A DNA stretch of 37,251 nucleotides from Patescibacteria group bacterium. Its GTDB lineage: Bacteria; Patescibacteriota; Minisyncoccia; Minisyncoccales; JANBVM01. The stretch is from positions 1 to 37,251 of the forward strand of contig JANBVM010000006.1 in assembly GCA_024239015.1 (NCBI GenBank). Direction: 5' to 3'. Of this stretch, positions 1-8,052 are shown one piece after another (the stretch's first letter is position 1; each line of letters begins with the position of its first letter). The translations under genes were made by a program, and so were the position numbers. The notes under the pieces were generated by a model. The model saw nothing but the letters and a program-made list of their open reading frames with translations, had not been told where the DNA came from and searched no databases.

Positions 1-1
1 A

Positions 2-85
2 AAATTCGATCAAGATGAATTTTCTAGTTTTTTACTACGACAAAAAGAGAGAGGTTCATTCTTTATTCCGACTAAAAAAGAATAG
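2..85 (+). CDS. 3' end of a CDS truncated by the window edge (...KFDQDEFSSFLLRQKERGSFFIPTKKE*)
   Basis: Open frame from base 2 to TAG at 83-85 with plausible composition; only 27 codons visible. Confidence 0.35.
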   Translation, partial: KFDQDEFSSFLLRQKERGSFFIPTKKE

Positions 86-290
86 TTGAAAAGATCTGAT
101 TTTTACTATCGGTGTTATTTTTTGCAAAATTAAAAAATCGAGATCTTATGATTAGCTTATTCAGAAGCAGATATTGATATTTGTAATCAAAATTGAGAAA
201 AATTTTTTAGAGAAAATTATTTTAGTCGTCTATCGATAATTTTGGACATTATAATGTCGCAAGTTATCTCGATTTTCCAGGTTTGTAGAA

Positions 291-350
291 ATCGATTTTA
301 TCTTGTAAAAATGCGATTTATCTTGTAAAAGTTCAATTTATCTTGTATTA
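291..350. repeat. Left 20-bp repeat array, about 3 units of nnncgattta tcttgtaaaa
   Basis: atcgattttatcttgtaaaa / atgcgatttatcttgtaaaa / gttcaatttatcttgtatta read directly. Confidence 0.92.
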
Positions 351-437
351 AGAGTTCCAACCCACTCTCCACCAATGACATCGTTTCCTTATTTTGAGCC
401 TATAAGCTTACTTCTCTATAATAATAATAAATAAATT

Positions 438-455
438 AAAAAAAAAAAAAAAAAA
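438..455. repeat. A18 homopolymer in an AT-rich segment between the two arrays
   Basis: aaattaaaaaaaaaaaaaaaaaatataatataac read directly. Confidence 0.9.
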
Positions 456-620
456 TATAATATAACAAGAAAAGAAACGTTATAATCTCAATATAGGTTT
501 TTTTGAAATTTTTGCTGATTATTTTTTTCCCACTTAGGTCCCTAAGATTTCTTCTCACCAAAAACAGCAAATAAAAAACTGAAGTCTTTATGAAGTGAAA
601 AGGGTAAAGCAGTAGTCACA

Positions 621-730
621 ATACAAGATAAATCGCATTTTTACAAGATAAATCGCATTTTTACAAGATAAATCGCATTTTTACAAGGTAAATCGCATTT
701 TTACAAGGTAAAATCAAGTTTTACAGGATG
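621..730. repeat. Right 20-bp tandem repeat array, about 5.5 units of ttacaagata aatcgcattt, inverted relative to 291-350
   Basis: Consecutive units ataCAAGATAAATCGCATTT, ttacaagataaatcgcattt x2, ttacaaggtaaatcgcattt, ttacaaggtaaaatcaagtt, ttacaggatg. Confidence 0.95.
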
Positions 731-765
731 ATTTTGAGCTCTTAGGGTTGAACTGAACTAAAATG

Positions 766-832
766 ATTAACCAATAATCTCTGGAAAATAGGATAAGATG
801 ATGTTCACTCCCTATTTTAAATAATGGTTAAT
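766..832. promoter_or_regulatory. Nested dyad: ATTAACCA...TGGTTAAT enclosing AAAATAGG...CCTATTTT
   Basis: 766-773 pairs with 825-832 and 785-792 pairs with 811-818, both perfect 8-bp arms; lies just past the stop of the 913-1524 gene. Confidence 0.55.
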
Positions 833-912
833 AATATAATTCTTTATGATTCGAAAATCTAGATTAAGCATAATTAAAAATCAAAAAATTTTAAAAAACC
901 AAAAAAGTTTAC

Positions 913-1524
913 TCACTTTTGTGATGTCTTAGCTATTTTTAGATTGAAAGGAAAAAGCTTATTTTTATAACCAATCCACTTTCCTTGAAACTCAGGACAC
1001 TCTAATACTAATTCACTACTATGAAACGAGACTTGTTTGCTCCCAAGCTGGAAGTAATAAATATAATAATGAAATGACTGCTGCGGATCCTCTTGCCATC
1101 CATATGAAAATACTTTTCTCTCAATCTTATTTGCGATTTTTAAAGCCAATTCTAAAAATCCTTGCTTATCATTATACGCTTTTTGAATCGCTGAATACAT
1201 CCTATTTTCTTTAGCCCTGTTGTTGCGCTGAAATATATATTTTAAAATTTGTATCAATTGTGTCAGGGGATCTTTTCGATAAAATCGCGCTCTTTTTTCA
1301 AGGATTTTTTTCTTAAAATCTGCTCTTAATCGATTAAAATCATTCTCTAAAATCAGATAAGAATCTACATTCCGATATTTCCCATGCCATTTATAATTTA
1401 TATCCAGGATAAGATCTTTTTTTTTTGCTTGTTTTATAATTTGGCTGCTAAATTGATTAGGATAAAAATAATAAATGAAACCTACTTTCTTATAGTTTAA
1501 TTTCTGCTTTAAAAGAAATTTCAT
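913..1524 (-). CDS. Hypothetical basic protein, 203 aa
   Basis: ORF; no recognised domain. Confidence 0.7.
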   Translation of the reverse strand: MKFLLKQKLNYKKVGFIYYFYPNQFSSQIIKQAKKKDLILDINYKWHGKYRNVDSYLILENDFNRLRADFKKKILEKRARFYRKDPLTQLIQILKYIFQRNNRAKENRMYSAIQKAYNDKQGFLELALKIANKIERKVFSYGWQEDPQQSFHYYIYYFQLGSKQVSFHSSELVLECPEFQGKWIGYKNKLFPFNLKIAKTSQK

Positions 1525-1537
1525 CTAATCTAGCTAT

Positions 1538-2035
1538 TTAATATCTAATAATTTTCTTCTCTTTATTATCAAATGAAATATGTTCTATTCCATAATGTTG
1601 TAAGACAAATTTATAGCTATTAAAGTGAATACCATCTTTTTCCCCAATCCTTTTGGCATGATCTAAGCATCTTTTAAGTAAAAATTTTTTTAATAAATCT
1701 AAGAAGGCCTTATTTTTCTTCCTGATAATTGAATTCTTATCTGAGCTCAGGACCATAATTAGAGGCTTTAATATACTCGAAAATAAGTAACAATCACCAT
1801 TGAAAGAGATTTTTCCTTTATCTGGTAAAAGTTCTAATTGAAAGGTAAATTTCAATAATCCCTCTGTTGGATTTAAAGGAACAATAATAGGTGTTTCAAG
1901 GTTATAAGAATATTCAGTATTAATTGATGACCCTATTTTTACCCATTTCTCTACATGCTCGTCTTCAAATCGAAATTTTCCCACTGCCCATCTTACTTTT
2001 TTAGATTCTCCTTCCAATTCACTCACTTCCTTCAA
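1538..2035 (-). CDS. Hypothetical protein; true start probably the TTG at 2017 after GGAAGTGAGTGA
   Basis: ORF with SD-like sequence at 2019-2030. Confidence 0.65.
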   Translation of the reverse strand: MKEVSELEGESKKVRWAVGKFRFEDEHVEKWVKIGSSINTEYSYNLETPIIVPLNPTEGLLKFTFQLELLPDKGKISFNGDCYLFSSILKPLIMVLSSDKNSIIRKKNKAFLDLLKKFLLKRCLDHAKRIGEKDGIHFNSYKFVLQHYGIEHISFDNKEKKIIRY

Positions 2036-2246
2036 ATTTGAATTCTATATTCTTACCAACAACTATCCAATACCACTCTGTAGCCCATTTGGTATTTATA
2101 CCAATGTATTTCATTCTACAAAACACTACTCTAAATAAACTGCAAAAATATGTAGGTAGGTCTTTAATTTTCAAGCTTCTTTCTTTTAAATCTTTAATAA
2201 AGCATGATAACCATATTAATATAGCAAAATTCCTTTTTAGTTTCAA
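2019..2246 (-). CDS. Hypothetical small protein, 75 aa, TTG start
   Basis: SD-like GGAAGTGAG directly upstream; abuts next gene. Confidence 0.5.
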   Translation of the reverse strand: MKLKRNFAILIWLSCFIKDLKERSLKIKDLPTYFCSLFRVVFCRMKYIGINTKWATEWYWIVVGKNIEFKFEGSE

Positions 2247-2249
2247 TTC

Positions 2250-2417
2250 TCACTCACTTCCTTTATTTAATTTTTTATAATTATCACATATATTTGCAAA
2301 TGATTGTATTTTATATTCTTTAAAAAATACCAATAATTCACTTCTCTTTTTTATTGTAAGATAAAAATAACAAATTCTACAATAAACACATTCATGGCAA
2401 CTCTTTTCTTTATCCAA
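2250..2417 (-). CDS. Small Cys-rich protein, 55 aa: MDKEKSCHECVYCRICYFYLTIKKRSELLVFFKEYKIQSFANICDNYKKLNKGSE; TTG start
   Basis: Manual translation; not in ORF track (<60 aa); SD GGAAGTGAG upstream; CxxCxxCxxC. Confidence 0.55.
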   Translation of the reverse strand: MDKEKSCHECVYCRICYFYLTIKKRSELLVFFKEYKIQSFANICDNYKKLNKGSE

Positions 2418-2418
2418 T

Positions 2419-2601
2419 TCACTCACTTCCTTTATTTAGTTCTTCATCAAATATGGAGTCTTTTTCTTCTGGAACCCAAACATACCAACCTTTAAAATTA
2501 TCAAGATCAATTTTTTCCCCATCAACTTCTATTTCAATTTCATCAATACCAATTTCTCCGATTTTCAGTTCTTCTTCTCTTTCCTTTTCCACTTCGCTCA
2601 C
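2419..2601 (-). CDS. Small acidic hypothetical protein
   Basis: ORF, GTG start, SD-like GGATGTGAG overlap. Confidence 0.5.
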   Translation of the reverse strand: MSEVEKEREEELKIGEIGIDEIEIEVDGEKIDLDNFKGWYVWVPEEKDSIFDEELNKGSE

Positions 2602-2611
2602 ATCCTTTAAA

Positions 2612-3418
2612 TTAACGGGGAATTTTAAATAAACAATATATCTTTTTTTTCCTGTTAAGCTTTAGACAATCTATGCATTCATTGCTTGAATAACCACAGA
2701 AACTATATGGGGCTACTGGTTCCGCTCGAAATCCTATTTCTGAACTATGAATAATTTCACCATGACCATGTATATGAGAATAATAAAATAAACCGTTTAA
2801 TGGGAGATTCTCTAAAATCTCATTCTTTGCGCGCGTCCAGTATAAGCCAGTACAAAAAGAATAGGCAAAAAGTATCTTATCTTTATGCATAAATTTGATA
2901 ATATCCCTCCTGGATTTGATTTTTTCTATATCAAATCGTAATTCCTTATCGATTCGTGCTATAGGGTTTCTTGTTCCATATTTTTTTAAAAAATAGTCTG
3001 AATTCCCCTTTAAAAAATAATAATTACCAATCTTCCTAAATTCGTTAATGATTAATTCAAAAGCAGTTTTAAGGTATTTGGTTGTTATAATTAGATTGAT
3101 ATCATCAACATGCTTTTTAAATTGATAATAATTCCTAATTTTAAAAATTTTATTTTCAAAATGTCCAATCACTTCTATTATAAAATAAGTTTCATCATTT
3201 TCAATTAGAACATCCTTTACGATAAAAGGAGTACGGAGCATACGCCAATACATTTTTATTTCTCCCTTATTATTATATGCACTCCGAATTAGCCCATAAT
3301 CCCCCATTTCAAAAAAATGATTATGCCTTTTATTACTCTTCCAGAGAATTCTAATATTTGTATTGTTTATTTTCGATTCTCTAAAGCTTTTTAACTTTTG
3401 AATCATTTCAGCATCCAA
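2612..3418 (-). CDS. Hypothetical protein with C-terminal Cys cluster
   Basis: ORF; no recognised domain. Confidence 0.65.
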   Translation of the reverse strand: MDAEMIQKLKSFRESKINNTNIRILWKSNKRHNHFFEMGDYGLIRSAYNNKGEIKMYWRMLRTPFIVKDVLIENDETYFIIEVIGHFENKIFKIRNYYQFKKHVDDINLIITTKYLKTAFELIINEFRKIGNYYFLKGNSDYFLKKYGTRNPIARIDKELRFDIEKIKSRRDIIKFMHKDKILFAYSFCTGLYWTRAKNEILENLPLNGLFYYSHIHGHGEIIHSSEIGFRAEPVAPYSFCGYSSNECIDCLKLNRKKKIYCLFKIPR

Positions 3419-3503
3419 TTTTTTTTCACTTTTGGTTCTGTTATTTTATAAAATATATTTCTAAGTTTTTAAAAAAATATTTATTAATCTTCGGACATTC
3501 ACC

Positions 3504-5924
3504 TTAAATCTTGGATTTTGAGGTTGATATTTTCAGTTTATTCCCTTCTTTGACAAAAGTCCCTTCTTTTATAAGGTCTCTAATTTGCTTTTCTATTAAT
3601 TCTTGAGTGAAGTTAAGATTTGTTTCTAATATTTGTATTATGCTGTCGTAGTCAAGAGCCTTTCTCTTATTATCCTTGAAAATTTCAGTTAATTTCTCAT
3701 TGATCTGATTAGAAACCCATTTTTCTTTAAGAAAATAAGTTGTTTTATTTTTCATAATATCAATGATATAACCCTGTCTATGAATAAAATCAATGTTTTG
3801 AGGATCTTCAAATAAAGCTTTATATTTAGTATTGGATTTATTGTTCTCCTTTCCAACGTAATCATATAACTTATATGGTTCAAGAGCTTCCTCTGGTGTT
3901 AGGGGAAAATAATGATTTCTAAGATATTCTTTTATAAAACGGACATGTTCCGAAATTGATATAAAATTATGTAATTCTGTAAGCATTTTAAAGCTAAGTT
4001 GGAAAATTTCATTAATGTTAATTATTCTTTCATCAGTTATAGCTATATTTTCATGAAAAGGTATAATTGTGTGTATTAAATGCTTTTTCAAAAATTCTAA
4101 ATCCCTTTCGTCAACAGTATCCTTTAGCTTTAATGCAGATATGGCCTTAATTATTTTTAGTAAAACAGCAAATTCTCTGGGTGTATTTATTTTTTTCACA
4201 TCTTTTAAATCTGTTATCGTATCATCAAGTTTCTCTACAATCTCAATCATTTTTTTTGGGAGTTTTATCCCTTCTGAATATAATCGTTTACTTTCAATAA
4301 GATAATTGAAGATATATTCATTAGAAACATCTTGGATGGGCGGCTTAAATAATCGTCTTCTAAGCGTTTTTTTGATTCTTTTTGATAATTTAGGAATTGC
4401 ATAATGCAAATCAAATCTATCTAAGATAGACTCTTGACCTTCTGGTAGACCAAGATTTTCATATAGTGGTTTACCATAATCATAAGCTTCCTTCTGCTCT
4501 TTATTTCCTTTATAATTCATTAACATTAATATAGCCGTTTCTGCAGGCGCATTTATGATCGTGCCATCCAAAGCTCTTGTAATTTTGCCAACTTCAAGAC
4601 ATTTCATTGATTCTAAAGAAGCTTCTTCTAAATATTGTGCTTCATCAATTACTAATAGTTTTCTTGAATAATAGGGGATTGCTCCTAATCGTTTTACTAA
4701 GTTTTTCTGATCACTAACTCGTTGTGATGTAGGAATTAAACCTTTGTTGGTAGTATCTTTCCCGCTTATTATTCCTACATTACTAATCCCTAAGATTTCT
4801 TGTAATGATTCTGCAATTGACGATTTAAACAAACCTCTATGCCCTCCAATTATCGAGTTTAACGTATTTCGCTTAGTTCCTCCATGCCTAAATGAGTCAC
4901 TCGTTATCCAGGCCAATACCATAATAATTTTTTCAATATAATACTCGTATATCTCTTTTGAATACGAGTGTATTGAATGGATTATTTTATCCTGATAATC
5001 AGGATCGTCATCAAAACGCTTATATATCGTTTTTAAGATATCCTTATCTAATTTTTTACTTTCCAACATTTTAATATCTAACACCTCAACATAATCAATA
5101 ATTTCATGATTATCTTTTTTTGAATCCAAATCGGAATAATCCAACTGGATGACACCAAGGATCTCAACTTCATCATTCGGGTTGAGTTCCTTAACTTTTT
5201 CATAGAAGTAGTCATAATTTTTCAAAGTATAACATACTTTCTCCCTTTCGGGGTTATTTTGATCCAGATCTCCAGCAACAAAATATCCGGCTTCAAACTT
5301 TTCCACTTGTTCTTTAATTAATTGAAAGTCTGAAGTTCCCTTTGCTTTACAGCTTCTTTTATTACAGAATTTAGGTTTTCTATATCTCCCCCGAAGCTTT
5401 GTTTCTTGGAGTATTTCAACATCCGCTCCGCACAATAAACACCTATAAGTGAGTTTAGTAGCAATATATTTTTTATGGAGTCCAAAATCCAAGAACCTGC
5501 ATCTTAAACGAACTAATTTCCCAATATAATCAACAAGACTTTTAGAGAATTCTGTAATCTCAGGTATAATCTCTTCGAATTCTGAAATATCTGGTATAAG
5601 AAGGATACCTTTAAATTGCTCCTTTTCTATTATTGTTTTAATCTCTTGATTAAACTTTAATTCTTCAATAATAATCTCATTTAATTCTTCACTGCATTTC
5701 TGAGTATTTTTACGATAATAATCAAATAACTCATCATCCTTGAAGTTCTTTAATAATATTCGTAAAATTGGGTAAGATTCACCCTTTAAAATCTGATTTT
5801 TTAAATTCTCAATGTATTCAGGACATTCAATTTTAAAATGAACTTTCATTATTTCAAATCGATTAAAATCAAACCCATTAGGATTTTCAGCTTCCTTATT
5901 CTTACTTTCTACTATTTTACTCAC
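3504..5924 (-). CDS. MCM-like AAA+ replicative helicase, divergent, element-encoded
   Basis: Zn finger CLLCGAD..FCNKRSCKAKG; MCM-type Walker A GGHRGLFKSS; Walker B LLVIDEAQYLE; sensor region AILMLMNYKGN; arginine-finger motif ILDRFDLHYAI; C-terminal helical region. Confidence 0.85.
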   Translation of the reverse strand: MSKIVESKNKEAENPNGFDFNRFEIMKVHFKIECPEYIENLKNQILKGESYPILRILLKNFKDDELFDYYRKNTQKCSEELNEIIIEELKFNQEIKTIIEKEQFKGILLIPDISEFEEIIPEITEFSKSLVDYIGKLVRLRCRFLDFGLHKKYIATKLTYRCLLCGADVEILQETKLRGRYRKPKFCNKRSCKAKGTSDFQLIKEQVEKFEAGYFVAGDLDQNNPEREKVCYTLKNYDYFYEKVKELNPNDEVEILGVIQLDYSDLDSKKDNHEIIDYVEVLDIKMLESKKLDKDILKTIYKRFDDDPDYQDKIIHSIHSYSKEIYEYYIEKIIMVLAWITSDSFRHGGTKRNTLNSIIGGHRGLFKSSIAESLQEILGISNVGIISGKDTTNKGLIPTSQRVSDQKNLVKRLGAIPYYSRKLLVIDEAQYLEEASLESMKCLEVGKITRALDGTIINAPAETAILMLMNYKGNKEQKEAYDYGKPLYENLGLPEGQESILDRFDLHYAIPKLSKRIKKTLRRRLFKPPIQDVSNEYIFNYLIESKRLYSEGIKLPKKMIEIVEKLDDTITDLKDVKKINTPREFAVLLKIIKAISALKLKDTVDERDLEFLKKHLIHTIIPFHENIAITDERIININEIFQLSFKMLTELHNFISISEHVRFIKEYLRNHYFPLTPEEALEPYKLYDYVGKENNKSNTKYKALFEDPQNIDFIHRQGYIIDIMKNKTTYFLKEKWVSNQINEKLTEIFKDNKRKALDYDSIIQILETNLNFTQELIEKQIRDLIKEGTFVKEGNKLKISTSKSKI

Positions 5925-6300
5925 CCCGATAATATTTTAAATATCTACCAATTGCACTTTGAGATTTATTAAAAATATTTGAAATAAACCTTTGACTCTT
6001 ACAACAGGTAAGTTTCCTACAAGCATAATAAAGAGCTGCTGCAACCGTGAGGTCAATTCTTAGATACTTGTTCTTTTTATTGCCATTCTCTACCATTTGT
6101 ACTATTGTTTTTTCAGTTTCAAAAAAAAGGTCACTAAAAAAGTTTACTGAAAACTCCTGTTTTCGACCCAAAATAGGTTTTAGAAATTCATTCTTGATCA
6201 TTTCTCTATTTTCTTCTAAAAATCTTAATTTTTTATTGATATCCTTCTCAGAGAAATTAAAGTGTAATTGATTTCTATTAATTATTTCAGTCAATTTCAA
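5917..6300 (-). CDS. TFIIB/TFB-like protein with a single cyclin fold, 127 aa
   Basis: LTVAAALYYACRKLTCCKSQRFISNIFNKSQSAIGRYLKYYRGE resembles a TFB cyclin repeat; no zinc ribbon and no second repeat. Confidence 0.6.
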   Translation of the reverse strand: MKLTEIINRNQLHFNFSEKDINKKLRFLEENREMIKNEFLKPILGRKQEFSVNFFSDLFFETEKTIVQMVENGNKKNKYLRIDLTVAAALYYACRKLTCCKSQRFISNIFNKSQSAIGRYLKYYRGE

Positions 6301-7028
6301 TCAACCTCTATATTATTTTTTTTACAAAAATTCACAATTGAATCTTTTAGTCGAATTTTCTTCCTGATATCTTCAGGTAAAAGTTTTAAATCACTCAATA
6401 TTGATGCAATATTTTTTATAGAATGGTATTTATATTTTCTTCCTGTCATTATACCAATCCATATCGTTTCAGTACAGAACTTTTCTATTAATTCTATTAC
6501 CCAAATCGGTGTTTTATCAAGAAAGGGTTCTACAGAAACGCTTGTATTCCATCCTTTACGATATGCATATTCTAAGCAGATTATTCTTTCAGATATGAAA
6601 GGGGCTTCTTTTTCCCACTTTACTGCTGTAGAATCCCATTTTGATGTTATAGTAAATCTAAATAAAATTCGTTCCTGGTAATTTTCTAATGCTTTACAGA
6701 GCTTTTTAATACATTCAATATTCGGCTTAGAAACAATTAGAAGCTTATTATTAGTTTCTTTAAGTAATCGTAATAGAAATTTAATGCAGGTATCGACATT
6801 CTCGGTTGTAATATCGTGAGAGGTTGGAAACATTACAACACCCCAATTATATAAACGCTGATTAAAAGCTCTTTCATTAAATTCCATATTAATCCAATCA
6901 TCTTTCTTTTTCCAACCGAAGTGATTACCGATTCTCTTCGCATAACAATACTCACAGTTATTAGGACATCCCTTATAGATATTTAATTCCTTATCACACC
7001 ATTCTTGAGTTCCTGAAGTTTTATTCAT
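6297..7028 (-). CDS. Radical SAM-like protein
   Basis: GCPNNCEYCYAKRIG (CxxxCxxC) near the N-terminus. Confidence 0.65.
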   Translation of the reverse strand: MNKTSGTQEWCDKELNIYKGCPNNCEYCYAKRIGNHFGWKKKDDWINMEFNERAFNQRLYNWGVVMFPTSHDITTENVDTCIKFLLRLLKETNNKLLIVSKPNIECIKKLCKALENYQERILFRFTITSKWDSTAVKWEKEAPFISERIICLEYAYRKGWNTSVSVEPFLDKTPIWVIELIEKFCTETIWIGIMTGRKYKYHSIKNIASILSDLKLLPEDIRKKIRLKDSIVNFCKKNNIEVD

Positions 7029-7239
7029 TTAGCTTTATCTCCCATTTCTCATGGTTTTTAATAGACATTTTATAACATTCACCATCAAAAACAAAATCGT
7101 TAAGAATCCTCTTTATTTGTCTATTCTTTGCTCTCTGTATAAGGATATGACATGGCTCTACTTTCTCCCAGTAATCCTTTTCAGTTAACACTCCTTCTTT
7201 AATCGCTGCTTTCCAATAGGAAGGTATTTCTCTACTCAT
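7021..7239 (-). CDS. Hypothetical protein
   Basis: ORF overlapping its neighbours. Confidence 0.5.
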   Translation of the reverse strand: MSREIPSYWKAAIKEGVLTEKDYWEKVEPCHILIQRAKNRQIKRILNDFVFDGECYKMSIKNHEKWEIKLNE

Positions 7240-7477
7240 GATCTTTCTCCGACAGATATTTCTCTATTTCATCTGATACTACTTTTACAGCATATTTATT
7301 AGGACTATTCCCTAATGCTCTTTTAATAGATTTTAAAACGTCAAGGAACTCCCGTGTCAAGCCCGTTGCGTCGGACGGACGCTTTTCATAACAGCTATTA
7401 CATACTAATTTTATATAAGATGGTATAGCTCGATATATTTCTCCGCATATATTACATCGTACTTGATCTTCACTCAT
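7232..7477 (-). CDS. Small zinc-ribbon protein
   Basis: CNICGEIYRAIPSYIKLVCNSCYEK. Confidence 0.6.
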   Translation of the reverse strand: MSEDQVRCNICGEIYRAIPSYIKLVCNSCYEKRPSDATGLTREFLDVLKSIKRALGNSPNKYAVKVVSDEIEKYLSEKDHE

Positions 7478-7488
7478 TCTTTATCCTC

Positions 7489-8052
7489 TTATTCTGTATA
7501 TCTTTTATGGTCTTCGTATTTCTGTCCTCTTATATGTTTATGTTTACATATTGGACAAAAGTAAGGACCTGTTATTTTCTTTGGTGGTTTGTTCCTTATC
7601 TCAAGATTGTTTATGTATTTTTCCAGTTCTTTAACTCTATTCTTTTCTATTAAACCTCTTTCATCCATATCATTCATTATACCTCTGAAGGTTTCAATAC
7701 TACGTTTTTTTTGTTCATAAGTTAATTCTTTACATCCAAGTGTAGCTGAAAAATAAATTCCCATAGCATCACTGTCAGAAAGATCCAATACTTTACACAT
7801 GATTGTTTCGTGACCTAAGATTTGTTTGGCTTTAAGTCTTCTATAACCTTTTACGAGAAGATATTTATTTCCATCATTATTTATTCTAACAATAATAGGA
7901 AGTATCAATCCTACAGTATGAATAGATTCTAACAGTTCTGTGTCTTTTTTATTATAATTCCATCTATTTAGATAACGATCCTGGAACAATTCGTCTAATT
8001 CAATATCTTTAATAGGTATTTCTTTTATTTCTATCATTTCAGTCAACCTCAA
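7489..8052 (-). CDS. ParB-like domain protein with C-terminal zinc finger
   Basis: TVGLILPIIVRINNDGNKYLLVKGYRRLKAKQILGHETIMCKV matches ParB/Srx-type pattern; C-terminal CPICKHKHIRGQKYEDHKRYTE. Confidence 0.8.
   Translation of the reverse strand: MRLTEMIEIKEIPIKDIELDELFQDRYLNRWNYNKKDTELLESIHTVGLILPIIVRINNDGNKYLLVKGYRRLKAKQILGHETIMCKVLDLSDSDAMGIYFSATLGCKELTYEQKKRSIETFRGIMNDMDERGLIEKNRVKELEKYINNLEIRNKPPKKITGPYFCPICKHKHIRGQKYEDHKRYTE

Larger units (their letters stand above)
291..730. other. Candidate replication origin: inverted iteron-like arrays flanking an AT-rich core
   Basis: Architecture only; nearby MCM-like helicase is on the same element. Confidence 0.5.

Noticed and set aside
291-730. 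CRISPR array
   Set aside because: The 20-bp units are tandem with no variable spacers, occur in both orientations, and no cas genes are visible.
2038-2280. Plus-strand ORF, 80 aa
   Set aside because: Antisense to two well-supported minus-strand genes with SD sequences; low-complexity composition.
4069-4305. Plus-strand ORFs inside the MCM gene (also 4744-4941)
   Set aside because: Antisense to conserved MCM coding sequence.
6047-6681. Plus-strand ORFs 6047-6271 and 6268-6681
   Set aside because: Antisense to the TFB-like and radical SAM genes, whose motifs are clear.
7360-7386. GC-rich GCGTC..GACGC hairpin
   Set aside because: Short stem inside a coding region of a zinc-ribbon protein; no supporting context.
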